This document shows, one piece after another, positions 1-11,500 of a stretch of 64,000 nucleotides of DNA. Each line of letters starts with the position of its first letter. Position 1 is the stretch's first letter. The notes beneath the pieces are model-generated. The model was not told the DNA's origin. It ran no database searches and saw only the letters and a list, made by a program, of their open reading frames with translations. Origin of the DNA: Liolophura sinensis (lineage: Eukaryota; Mollusca; Polyplacophora; Chitonida; Chitonidae); contig NC_088305.1 of the NCBI RefSeq assembly GCF_032854445.1, forward strand, positions 11,579,717 to 11,643,716. The letters are read 5' to 3'. A program made the translations under genes and the position numbers.

Positions 1-489
1 GAACCACATATCTACGAAAGTACAAGACTTAATTAAGTTTATGTTATTTCTCCAATTTATTTGTACTACGTCGGAGTCTATTAACTCATTTACGTTAATT
101 CCAAAGGTTTGTTGGTTGCAGATGTGTTAAACGTCTATGAGATAGTATATACATGTGAACTACCACAAAACGTATAAAACGTCTAATTGAAGATAAATTT
201 AGTGAAAAGAACCTTATAATCAATCCATAGGAAAAATGAATATATTTTACATCTCGGTCAGGTGAATTGAAAACAGACGTTAGGTTTCGATCATTAAAAC
301 AACATGAGCTTACAAATACTTTACTTGTCGGACATCTGCATTTGTTATACAATTTTCTGCAGTACTAATGAATAAATATATACAATACATTATTCTGCAA
401 GAGAATGCTCGCGTGTTTTAGTTGTGTATCATTTAAAAATTTTCCAAGTGTCATTGCTTGTGGGTCCTTAAAGACAATAACAAGTCAGC
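1..489. other. AT-rich stretch, nothing recognised
   Basis: No splice-consistent exon, RNA gene or repeat could be recognised here. Short open frames lack any recognisable motif. Confidence 0.5.
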
Positions 490-640
490 AGGGCGCTCGT
501 GTGTTCATTTGCACATTGTGTGCATATCCGTGCGTCATGCGTTGGGAAGTTCATCAGTGAGACACCAACTGTCGGTGGTTTACGCCAAGCACTCCGGTTT
601 TCCTCCACCTATGAAAATGGCCGTTGGCGACAATAAACAC
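490..640 (+). mobile_element. SINE family 4 (tRNA-like, diverged fragment)
   Basis: This stretch matches the reverse complement of 51832-51900. Both read as a GGGAAGTTC-like block, then CGGTGGTTTAC-like, then CGGTTTTCCTCCAC. The same family occurs at 43135-43375. It probably derives from a tRNA-headed SINE whose head is not clear in this copy. Confidence 0.45.
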
Positions 641-1284
641 CTTGACATATACAGAACAACGATGCTAATCGGTTAATGCAATTAGTATATATGTTTATGT
701 ACTTCTGGTTTTGATGTTCAGACGCCGCATTAATGGATACACCACTTATACAGTCACGGCCAGGGGTTTAAGGCCTGTGGCCACTGGTCCTCGACTATCT
801 TTACATATGTATACTAAAAAAACATACTTTACATATATGTACAAAATAACTGCTCATTTTCACAAAGATGTCATACATCTGCGATAATCGCTCATTTAGG
901 ACAATGGTACTGTAATGGTGATGTATAAAATATTGTACGACAAATGTACGATAAAAAAATATTGGCGTATAGCGCTTTGTGAAAGTGGGCCCTGGACAGT
1001 GGGAATATTTTCCTGCCAATCTCTTTTTTTATATATATATAACGTCATAGTTTCTTTGTAATTGTGCTCGTAAAGGAAAGACGTAGTTCACAAGGACTGC
1101 AATGTAACAGCAGAAAATAAAATGTTTTACACCGTGTGGAACTGGATTCTTTAGGCCGGAATGTACATAGGCCTATACACGTATAACTACAGAATCAAGA
1201 CCACAACGGATTTTCGTCAGCACCACTTAGATGGTTGCTAGAACTGTCTGTGTGGTAAAATAGCCGACAAGGTCTGGATTCGAC
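641..1284. other. Unannotated AT-rich stretch
   Basis: I see no gene or recognisable repeat. A short (TA)n run sits near 1030. Confidence 0.4.
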
Positions 1285-1390
1285 TGATTGATTGATTTAG
1301 ATACACACCATAGACCTTTTACCGGAATTCAGTTATTATGGTTGGAGGAAACCGTGTGCCCTGCATTGTGGGTAAACTGGACCGAAAATT
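1285..1390 (-). mobile_element. SINE family 1 relic (very diverged)
   Basis: A TTGATT-rich tail is followed by a block like TTATGGTTGGAGGAAACCG, the reverse complement of the family 1 central domain. Tail and body are strongly eroded. Confidence 0.4.
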
Positions 1391-1617
1391 AACATCTAAA
1401 GAGAAAACTGATCAACCATCCACACTCACTATTTTCCAGACTTTCACTCATTTGGTTGTTGTGATAGGAAATCAACATCTCGAGGAAACTGGAAAATGCA
1501 CTAGGAAACTGGAGTTTTAAGCTGTAAAGCTGTAAAAGCCTGAAACCTTGTGTAGCGATTTGGTCACGAAATAATAATAAATCTTGAAATTAGTCCAAGA
1601 ATCCATTATTTGATTGA

Positions 1618-1768
1618 CTGATTGATTTGATTGGTGTTATACACCATACTCAAGAGTAGTTCACTCGGATAACGGTGGCCAACATTATGGTGGGAGGAAA
1701 ACAGGACCAACTGTAGGTTGCTGACAGCCCTTCTCACGTAGGACCTGAGAGGAAGTCAGTTTCAGCTG
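1618..1768 (-). mobile_element. SINE family 1 fragment
   Basis: Read on the minus strand it has the core block CCTCCCACCATAATG, the AGTATGGTGTATAACACC-like end and a CAAAT tail. The tRNA-like head is missing. Confidence 0.65.
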
Positions 1769-1835
1769 GGCACAGCAATCTTATTGGTGATAAGTTTCTG
1801 AGTTATTATGCTGCGCTAGCATGTCCAAAGTTTGA

Positions 1836-2110
1836 TTTACTTACTTTACTGAAGTCATACGTCGTACTCAAAAATATATCACTTACACCTTGTATACTTA
1901 TTTGATTGAAGTTATATGTCCTACTCAAAAATGTATCACTTATACCCTGTATGACAGTAGCAAGTATTATGGTGAGAAGAAACCGGGACAGAGCGCCAGG
2001 GAAACCCACTACAATCCACAGGTTTCTAGTAAAAACGACCAGAGAGGAAGCTAGCATGAGCTGGACTAGAACTCACAACGGCCACATTTTTGAAAAGCTC
2101 ATGGGCCAAT
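1836..2110 (-). mobile_element. SINE family 1 copy with duplicated tail
   Basis: The core and part of the tRNA-like head are present (1950-2110). The 3' end motif occurs twice in succession (about 1845-1890 and 1905-1960), which suggests a local duplication or two nested tails. Confidence 0.6.
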
Positions 2111-3233
2111 AAACTTTCAACCCCCTATCACACCCCACCCCATCTCACCCAACCCAATATTTCATGTCAAGGTATCTAACACATCAGACACATATGTACG
2201 GTATGATAGGAGTATTTTATTAAAATATTTTATATAAGGAAAAGGATATGCGGTTACCATGACAACCGCGGAAATTAACAAATGTGAGTCGCGACAAATC
2301 GTCATCTACGCATCCACCAAGAATTAAAACTCTTTGTGGAAAACAACAGGAGGTATAGTCCGGACACACATACGGACGGACAGAGGGACAAAATCGCTAT
2401 AACATAATACGCGTCGCTCAATGGCGTGGGCGTATAAAAATTGAACATCTGGATTTGCATCATTTAATCTTATATCTCTGACATATATTAATGAGTATAT
2501 ATTCATAAAAATCAGACTTCTTACAGGAGAGTACAATTTATGCATACAAAGTTAACAGTCACTAACAACGAATTCGTATTAATTTTTTTTCTGTTTTTTT
2601 GAATTAAAAATTAAATGCAATAATCCTCATCCACTAATCCTTTCCAAATTTCTCAGTGCTGAAAAAAAAATGCTTTTAAAAACTTTTGACGTCCTGATAT
2701 TTTGTGCTTTCAAGCAGGTTCAAGAACCAGAGTTAAGTATGGACCTCTAATGTGGAGACAAACGGACACTATGTGATAGTTTATTTAACAGCACATTCAA
2801 GATTTAATGCAATATGACATTATAACAAAATCAAGTACACTCATACTTACTTATATCCAAATTTATTTAAAAATTCAAATTTTTAGCTGAACCTGGGCTG
2901 TTCAATAAATTTTTCATGGTGTACGTTGCAAGGGAGACAATATCGTTTTGATGCCTGGTATACAGTATGCAGTAACTAAGAAAGAGACTTCAGATGTATT
3001 TAGCTTATTAAAAGAACAAGAAACCTTTACAGATCTTCATCAGTAGCCAGTAAAAAAAAAATTCGCGTTACAATCAATGGCAAGCCACTGTGGAGCAAAA
3101 TATTCAAATGCATTTCATTTTTTTACATCTGGCAAAAAAAAAAAGAAACAAAATAAAAAAACCCCACAGAAAAATAGCACAATAGAGTATGTATATACGG
3201 AGGTACGAGTATAATGTACAAAGTTGTATATTG

Positions 3234-3296
<63 letters not shown>

Positions 3297-4590
3297 TATA
3301 CGTGACATATGTATTATATGCTTAAAAGAATGTAGTTTGTCGTATATTTATGCCTAAGGGGGTTTGTTGGGGGGGGGGGGACACTTTAACCAAACCGAAA
3401 GCAATCCTGACGTGTAATCTCCTGTTTTGTTATGTAATATCAAAAACTTCTGAGTAGTTACAGTGTTCGGTAAAATAATATCCCGAGGGTTCAAATATGA
3501 CAATAGAAGCCAAACAAGAGCAGCACATCTGGAACAGATGTTTAGATATGGAAAATATTTCTACCTTAAATGTACATTTATAGCTTGGGAACTCTTAGAT
3601 GATGTTCACTCTAAAAACAAGGCATTCAGAGAACACCGGTGGCTCACCTGATTGAGCAGGTGATAAAAATGCATAATGTTCAAGCCATGTGATACGCTCA
3701 AACACTGACCTCGAAACCAAAATGAAGAAGAATAATGGACATTGTCATACATAGATATTATTATCTAATTAGACAGTGTTAAGATCTTGCCATTAAATCA
3801 ACAAGAAAGGCCAAACATTACCCTGTTACAGATATGATGGTCTACAGTATGTGTAAGGATTGCAGAGCAGAGACTTCGTCTGTTATGGAGTCGTTAATCA
3901 TTGCAGTGGTAAAAGACACTGTGGGATTTCACGCACAAATTTACCTCAGAGGTCTTCAATACGCAAATTGCGCACTGCACTTGGCAATTGGGTATGGGTG
4001 GTAACTGCAACCCTATGACTGGCCAAAAACTTCAACAAAACTGGACAACGCCACCGCCAGCCTCTGATCTCCCTCTCACTATACCTCTCCTTGCATCGTT
4101 CAAGTGAGCTAAAAAATTGGCACTTTAAAGGCTTCTCTTGACTGGATTCAAGACTTTTAAAGTTTTTTTGTGATCCAGTATTAATACAAATACCTGATGG
4201 CCGCTAAGTTTGGCTAGCTGCACCCTGAACTCTTCAGACTCAGGGGGTAATATTGTATAACCTTCAGTAAATTTCCGTACAATGTATGCATCTCGCTCTC
4301 TATGCCTACTGCGATGTGATGGCCAACAGGGGGTGTTGTGTAATTTGTGTATACGAGTCACAACCAATAATGTCATTGTATTTCTCGGAATTCTGTCCTC
4401 TCACTAACAGAACACAGATCTAATTATTGTTTCTGAGTTTCTGATCAAAAACTCGTCAAAAAAGCAAACTTTTCTCGTCTACAGTTTACAGACACTGGAC
4501 TTTATATTTACGTTATGGCTGATCTGACAGTTTCCTTCTTAATTTGTTTATTTATATGTATTTAAATGCAAGTTGAGTGCATTCATGAAT
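2111..4590. other. Gene-free stretch
   Basis: Apart from the (TA)n tract at 3238-3292 and a poly-G run near 3369-3380, I see nothing I can name. No candidate exon has both splice sites and a recognisable motif. Confidence 0.45.
3238..3292. repeat. (TA)n microsatellite
   Basis: About 55 bp of uninterrupted TA dinucleotides. The tyrosine-isoleucine frames read across it are artefacts. Confidence 0.95.
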
Positions 4591-4591
4591 G

Positions 4592-5865
4592 CAGATAGCA
4601 CATCCCAAGAGTGAAAAGTAATTACAGCAATTTTCTGTGTATAGTAAACGAGCCACCATAGGCGTAAATGTATAGATGTGTTATGTAGAGCAAATGAGCC
4701 AACATGGGCCCAAATGTATACAGTTGTTATAAATGAGTTATCATAGGCCCATATGTATACAGTTGTGTTATGAGGCGTACATGAGCCATCACAGGCCCAA
4801 ATGTATACAGTTGTATTATGAGGAGTAAATGAGCCATCACAGGCCCAAATGTATACAATTGTGTTTCGAGGAGTAAATGAGCCACCATCGGCCCAAATGT
4901 ATACAGTTGTGTTATGAGGAGAAAATGAGCCATCACAGGCCCAAATGTATACAGTTGTGTGATGAGGAGTAAATGAGCCATCACAGGCCCAAATGTATAC
5001 AGTTGTGTGATGAGGAGTAAATGAGCCATCACAGGCCCAAATGTATACAGTTGTGTGATGAGGAGTAAATGAGCCATCACAGGCCCAAATGTATACAGTT
5101 GTGTGATGAGGAGTAAATGAGCCACCATCGGCCCAAATGTATACAGTCGTGTTATGAGGAGTATATGAGCCACCATCAGCCCAAATGTATACAGTCATGT
5201 TATGAGGAGTAAATGAGCCATCATAGGCCCAAATGTATACAGTTGTTATGATGAGTAAATGAGCCACCAATGGCCCAAATGTATACAGTTGTGTTATGAG
5301 GAGTAAATGAGTCACCACAGGCTCAAATGTATACAGTTGTCATGTAGATAGCACATCCCAAGAGTGAAAAGTAATTACAGCAATTTTCTGTGTATACTAA
5401 ATAAGCCACCATAGGCCTAAATGTATAGTTGTGTTATGTAGAGTAAGTCAGCCACCATCGGCCCAAATGTATACAGTTGTTTTATGAGTAAATGAGCCAT
5501 CACAGGCCAAAATGAATGGTTGTGTTAGGAGGAGTAAATGAGCCAGCACTGGCCCAATTGTATACAGTTGTGTTATGAGGAGTAAATGGGCTGCCATCAG
5601 CCCAAATGTATACAGTCGTGTTATGGGCAGTAAATGGGCCATCATAGGCCCAAATGTATACAGTCCTATTATGAGGAGTAAATGAGCCACCATGACTCAA
5701 ATGTATACAGTTGTGTTATATGGAGTAAATGAGCCACCATAGGCCCAAATGTATACAGTTGTGTTATGAACAGTAAATGAGTTATCATAGGCCCAAATGT
5801 ATAAAACTGTGTTATGAGGAGTAAATGAGCCACCATCAGCCCAAATGAATACAATTGTGTTATTG
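4592..5865 (-). repeat. 48-bp minisatellite, open in two minus-strand frames
   Basis: About 24 units have a period of exactly 48 bp over most of the array (for example 4991 to 5039). Because 48 is divisible by three, the minus strand reads a 16-residue repeat such as TTVYIWACDGSFTPHN over 4548-5318. A second minus frame reads MVAHLLLITQLYTFGP over 4727-5176. A unique 55-bp flank starting GATAGCACATCCC occurs both at 4592 and at 5346, so the array was duplicated together with its edge. I see no splice sites, family motif or promoter that would make it a gene; a repeat-protein exon cannot be excluded. Confidence 0.85.
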
Positions 5866-5984
5866 CATTAAAATAACATGTAGAAAAATAAGGAAAGCAT
5901 TGTTTTGGAGGTAAATTACATAGTTGCCATGTCAGCATTAACATCTTTCATGATATTTGTTTTTCAAATATTCATACCCGTAAT

Positions 5985-6165
5985 CCACATGTTGACATTT
6001 TGTAGTCAATATTTTACCACCTGTAGTCTGTATGTTGACATCTGTAGTTTGTATTTTAAGACCTGTACTTCACATGTTGACACCTGTAGTCTGCATGTTG
6101 ACACCAGTAGCCTGCATGCGGAAACCTGTAGTCTGCTTTTTGACACCTGCAATCTGCAGGTGGTC
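5985..6165. repeat. 21-bp minisatellite
   Basis: About eight imperfect copies of a 21-bp unit close to GACACCTGTAGTCTGCATGTT. The period is seven codons, so the plus strand reads a Cys-rich heptad (VDTCSLH) that is probably fortuitous. Confidence 0.8.
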
Positions 6166-6324
6166 CCTCCGCTCCCCCTCCCCTCCGTTCCTCTAGCTCT
6201 GAGCCTAGTTGGTCGTCTCCAGTTCACAGTACTTGGCACTGGCTGCCCACAGGCCCTTCTGTAACTCCATATCCTGGGATTCTTCGGAGGACACTGCTTC
6301 CTTCATGTCACGGAAATACTTCCC

Positions 6325-6510
6325 ACTTACACCTGAAAGGACACCAACACTTCTGAGATCTACACCTCAGCCCCTCAGGGAAAATATCCCACTGACACCT
6401 GAAAGGACACCAACACTTCTGAGATCTACACCTCAGCCCCTCAGGGAAAGTATCCCACTGACACCTGAAAGGACACCAACACTTCTGAGATCTATACCTC
6501 TGCCACCATG
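6325..6510. repeat. 66-bp tandem repeat, three copies
   Basis: The start ACACCTGAAAGGACACC is repeated at 6329, 6395 and 6461. Units are nearly identical. The period is 22 codons and the plus frame stays open, but nothing else supports coding. Confidence 0.85.
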
Positions 6511-6819
6511 GGTCTCAAAAGTTGTACATATGGTTATCTATCTGGAACTTTTCATTTACATCCAAAAAAACTTTCCTAAATTACCTCAAAGTTCGTCCAT
6601 AACTACGTTCCTCATTTCTAAGAGTTATACTAATTTTATAAAGTTGTTTTTAGGTTTGTCTGGAAGGTAAGATGATACGGTATTGGGAAAATATTTAATT
6701 AATATGTTGTAGTACTTTAATTTCTCTAATTTTGCACTTTTGTGTTCAAAATTTTAGGGTGTCTTTTCATATTTTTGCAGAATTATAGGTAATCTGGTGA
6801 AGTATCAATGAAACCAAAA

Positions 6820-7330
6820 ATACACACGATTCAGAAAAAGCACTTTTTTCAGTGGAATTTATACATACAATTATTATCAAAATTAGGCTAACACGATTTG
6901 TTTGTGTCACTAAGGATGCAAGCTTTGTAAAACCTATGCAAATTATTTCTCCATAACCCATAGTTCTCTCAATAATGTTTGGGGCCTCCGTGGTTCAGTC
7001 GGTTAGCGCGCTAGCGCAGCGTAATGACCCAGAAGCCTCTCACCAATGCGGTCGCTGTGAGTTCAAGACCAGCTCATGCTGGCTTCCTCTCCGGCCGAAC
7101 GTGGGAAGGTCTGCCAGCAACCTGCGGATGGTCGTGGGTTTCCCCCGGGCTCTGCCCGGTTTCCACCCACCATAATGCTGGCCGCCGTTGTATAAGTGAA
7201 ATATTCTTGAGTACAGCGTAAAACACCAATCAAAAAACAAAAAAAACAAAAAATCAAGAATGTTTAAAACTACTGGTCGCAGTGGTGGTTGAAACGCTTC
7301 AGGAATTAAGGTACATGTATACGGAAAAGA
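6820..7330. repeat. Dispersed repeat split by a SINE
   Basis: The left part (6830-6978) matches 7650-7775, and the right part (7247-7315) matches 7775-7835 and 50815-50875. A SINE at 6980-7246 interrupts it, flanked by TCAATAATGTTT and TCAAGAATGTTT, a likely 12-bp target-site duplication. Confidence 0.65.
6980..7246 (+). mobile_element. SINE family 1, full-length reference copy
   Basis: The head is tRNA-derived, with an A-box-like TGGTTCAGTCGGTTAGCG and a B-box-like GAGTTCAAGACC. A conserved central domain follows (around CCGGTTTCCACCCACCATAATG). The 3' end is ATTCTTGAGTACAGCG...AAACACC and an A-rich tail. The layout resembles the Meta-type SINEs described in invertebrates, but the family assignment is from memory. 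It is probably mobilised by a partner LINE. About 28 copies or pieces lie in this window, in both orientations. Confidence 0.85.
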
Positions 7331-7639
7331 AAAATGAAATGAGTTTTCCAAATGTACAAGTCACTGAATGAATATGAGGTCTCCAAAACTGGGCAATTTG
7401 TGTACTACGACATTTTTGAGTACTCTCTGTTAAAAAAAGGTGTGTACTACATTACACAAGACTAAAATACTATTGCTCTGTTGGTGTACTTGAGAGTTTC
7501 TTTGTTTAATTTACTTTACATGATGCTGGCCAATGTTCCATGGGTGTTGGAAACAAGAGTGCCTTGAGTCAAATCTCATACAAATTATACTGGTACACTT
7601 TTCCACATGTAACATACTGTAAATCTTCAACCTCTTCAA

Positions 7640-7840
7640 CCGCTAAATCACATTTCTCAGTGGAAGTTATGAATACAATTATTACAAAAATGATTTGTTT
7701 GTGTCATGAAAGATGCAAACTTCTTTAAACTTTGCAAATTATTTGTCTCTGCCTCATAGTTCCCTCAGAATATTTCAAAATATTGGTTGCTGAGGTGTTT
7801 GAAAAGGTTGAAGAATGAGGGTATGTGACATGTCATATTG
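7640..7840. repeat. Second copy of the dispersed repeat at 6820-7330, without the SINE
   Basis: It aligns with 6830-6978 and continues into the part found at 7247-7315, so it represents the unoccupied site. Confidence 0.6.
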
Positions 7841-7952
7841 GTGTGTGACAAGTAGTCTCAAGAGAACTTCATGTAAGGCCAAATAATAGAACAAGGTTGA
7901 CCCAAGCATGGTATTGAACCCACGTCATGTGTGAGCAAGCAATTTATTCATT

Positions 7953-8213
7953 TATATAATTCGATTGGTGTTTTATGCCGTACTCAAGAATATTTCACTT
8001 ATATGATGGCAGCCAGCATTATGGCAGGAAGAAACCGGGTGGAGTCCTTGGGAAACCCACGACCATCCGCAGATTGCTGACAGACCTTTCTACATATGGC
8101 CGGAGAGGAAGCCAGCATATACTGGACTTAAACTCACAGTGACTGCATGGGTGAGAGGCTCTTGGGTCATTGCACCACACTGATGTGCTAACCACAGCCA
8201 CAGAGGCCTGTAT
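7953..8213 (-). mobile_element. SINE family 1, near full length
   Basis: Tail, central domain and head are all present in reverse orientation. The head carries substitutions in the A-box region. Confidence 0.75.
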
Positions 8214-8594
8214 GGCTAAACAATTAAATACTAAACTAAACCATTCACTCAAGATCCGCTCCCTAAAATGGATGCTGAAATGATGTCAGACAAGCAAACC
8301 CTTAAGAGAAAAGATAGCATCAGACTAAACATATTTACTCATTTGACTGATGATTTATTTCACTTCTACCACTGCCGCCAGCTTTATGGTGGAAGGAACC
8401 TGGGCATATGCAGCAATAATGTACCTCAAATAAAGTTTACAAAAGCATACCTTTATAACTTTGTGATGTTAGCATAGCCAAGACATTGCTGTTCAAAGTA
8501 AGACAGAAAATCAAAAGCCCAATCATGTAATTTCTAAAACCCGAAAACAAATCTCTTTCCGCTGACATCACGCAAACCCAGTTTAGATTTTTAG

Positions 8595-11500
8595 CTACAT
8601 GGGTGCCAATGAGGCAACATCATGTTCCACTTTCTCTAACATGGGCGTGTCAGGTAGTACAGACTCACCTTTCAGACTCTCATTAGTAGCCAGGTCTTTG
8701 ATTGCTGTAGCTCCCTGTTCCACTGTACGCGTTGTGTTTTTCAGCCAGAAAATAGGCTTCAGAATAGTGCGCAGCATAAACTTTGCGAACCCATTGGCGT
8801 TACGGATAAAATTGGTGTCGGGAATAAATCCTGGATCAGAGGAAAATTCATTTAGATCACCAGTAAAGAAATCAGTGATAAATTTGCTAAGCCCACCTTA
8901 AAAAGTTAAAGTTCTCGCTACCAACTTATTACGTCACTATTATCTATTTATATATTTGATTGGAGTTTTACGCCGTACTCAAGAATATTTCACTTATACG
9001 GCGACAGCAAGCATTATGGTGAGTGGAAACCGGGCAGAGCCCGGGGGAAACCCACGACCATCTGCAGGTTGCTGGAAGACCGCCCCACGTACGGCCGCAG
9101 AGGACGCTAGCATGGGCTGGACTTGAACTTACAGCGGCCGCATGTTTAAGAGGCTCCTGGCTCATTATGCTGCGCTAGCGCGCTAACCAACTGAGCCACA
9201 GAGGCCCCCGCCCCCGTCACTATTATGAAATTACCTGCAACTTGCACTGTCCAGCTGATGAGCTATCACCACTAGCTTCCTATTTGGTCGTATGTGAAGA
9301 AGTCTGGCGTTCTGCCTGGTTTCCTCCCATCATAAAACTGGCAGGCGTCGTATAAGTGAAATCTTCTTGAGTACAGCATAAAACACCAAATCAAATTCAA
9401 TACAAAATGATGAGCTAACTCACATGTAAATATGACAAAAGTCAGTTTGTCTTACCTGGACAAACATTTGACAGTGACACCTGTACCTTCCAGCTGACGA
9501 GCCAACTCACAGGTAAACAGAACAGTTGTCAGTTTGTCTTACCTGGACTCAGACAGTTGACAGTGACACCTGTACCCTCCAGCTGACGACCCAACTCACA
9601 GGTGAACAGTAGTCAGTTTGTCTTACTTGGACAAGGACAGTTGACAGTGACACCTGTACCCTCCAGCTGACGAGCCAACTCACAGGTGAACAGAACAGTA
9701 GTCAGTTTGTCTTACCTGGACACAGGCAGTTGACAGTGACACCTGTACCCTCCAGCTGATGAGTCAACTCACAGGTAAACAGAACAGTAGTCAGTTTGTC
9801 TTACCTGGAAATAGACAGTTGACAGTGACACCTGTACCCTCCAGCCGACAAGCCAACTCACAGGTGAACAAAACAGTAGTCAGTTTGTCTTACCTGGAAA
9901 CAGACAGTTGACAGTGACACCTGTACCCGCCAGCTGACGAGTCAACTCACAGGTGAACAGAACAGTAGTCAGTTTGTCTTACCTGGACACAGGCAGTTGA
10001 CAGTGACACTTGTACCCTCTAGCTGACGAGCCAACTCACAGGTGAACAGAACAGTAGTCAGTTTGTCTTACCTGGACACAGACAGTTGGCCGTCACACCT
10101 GTACCCTCCAGCTGACAAGCCAACTCACAAGTAAACAGGACATTAGTCATTTTCTCTTACCTGGACAAAGACAGTTGACAATGACACCTGTACCCTCCAG
10201 CTGACAAGACAACTCACAGGTGAACAGAACAGTTGTCAGTTTGTCTTACCTGGACACAGACAGTTGACAGTGACACCTGTACCCTCCAGCTGACGATCCA
10301 ACTCACAGGTGAACAGTAGTCAGTTTGTCTTACCTGGACACAGACAGTTGACAGTGACACATGTACCCTCCAGCTGACGAGTCAACTCACAGGTGAACAG
10401 AACAGTAGTCAGTTTGTCTTACCTGGACGCAGGCAGTTGACAGTGACACCTGTACCCTCCAGCTGACGAGTCAACTCACAGGTGAACAGAACAGTAGTCA
10501 ATTCGTCTTACCTGGGCAATGACAGTTGACAGTGACACCTGTACCCGCCAGCTGACAAGCCAACTCACAGGTGAACAGAACAGTAGTCAGTTTGTCTTAC
10601 CTGGACACAGATAGTTGACAGTGACACCTGTACCCTCCAGCTGACGAGTCAACTCACAGGTGAACAGAACAGTTGTCAGTTTGTCTTACCTGGACACAGA
10701 CAGTTGACAGTGACACCTGTACCCTCCAGCTGACGAGTCAACTCACAGGTAAACAGAACAGTAGTCAGTTAGACACCTGTACCCTGACAAGCCAACTCAC
10801 AGGTAAACAGAACAGTAGTCAGTTTGTCTTACCTGGACACAAGCAGTTGACAGTGACACCTGTACCCGCCAGCTGATGAGTCAACTCACAGGTAAACAGA
10901 ACAGTAGTCAGTTTGTCTTACCTGGACACAGACATTTGACAGCTATACCTGTACCCTCCAGCTGACGAGTCAACTCACAGGTAAACAGAACAGCAGTCAG
11001 TTTCTCTTACCTGGACACAGACATTTGACAGGTATACCTGTACCCTCCAGGTGACGAGTCAACTCACAGGTGAACAGAACAGTAGTCAGTTTGTCTTACC
11101 TGGACGCAGGCAGTTGACAGTGACACTTGTACCCTCTAGCTGACGAGCCAACTCACAGGTGAACAGAACAGTAGTCAGTTTGTCTTATCTGGACACAGGC
11201 AGTTGGCCGTCACACCTGTACCCGCCAGCTGACCAGCCAACTCACACGCAAACAGAACAGTAGTCAGTTTGTCTTACCTGGGCACAGGCAGTTGACAGTG
11301 ACACCTGTACCCGCCAGCTGACAAGCCAACTCACAGGTGAACAGAACAGTAGTCAGTTTGTCTTACCTGGACAAAGACAGTTGGCCGTCACACCTGTACT
11401 CTCCAGCTGACAAGCCAACTCACAAGTAAACAGGACATTAGTCATTTTCTCTTACCTGGACAATGACAGTTGACAGTGACACTTGTACCCTCTAGCTGAC

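Noticed and set aside
3115-3308. Tyrosine-isoleucine-rich peptides
   Set aside because: Translation of the (TA)n microsatellite.
6975-7095. tRNA gene suggested by A- and B-box motifs
   Set aside because: The motifs belong to the head of SINE family 1. No cloverleaf with paired acceptor stem closes, and the same holds for the other copies.
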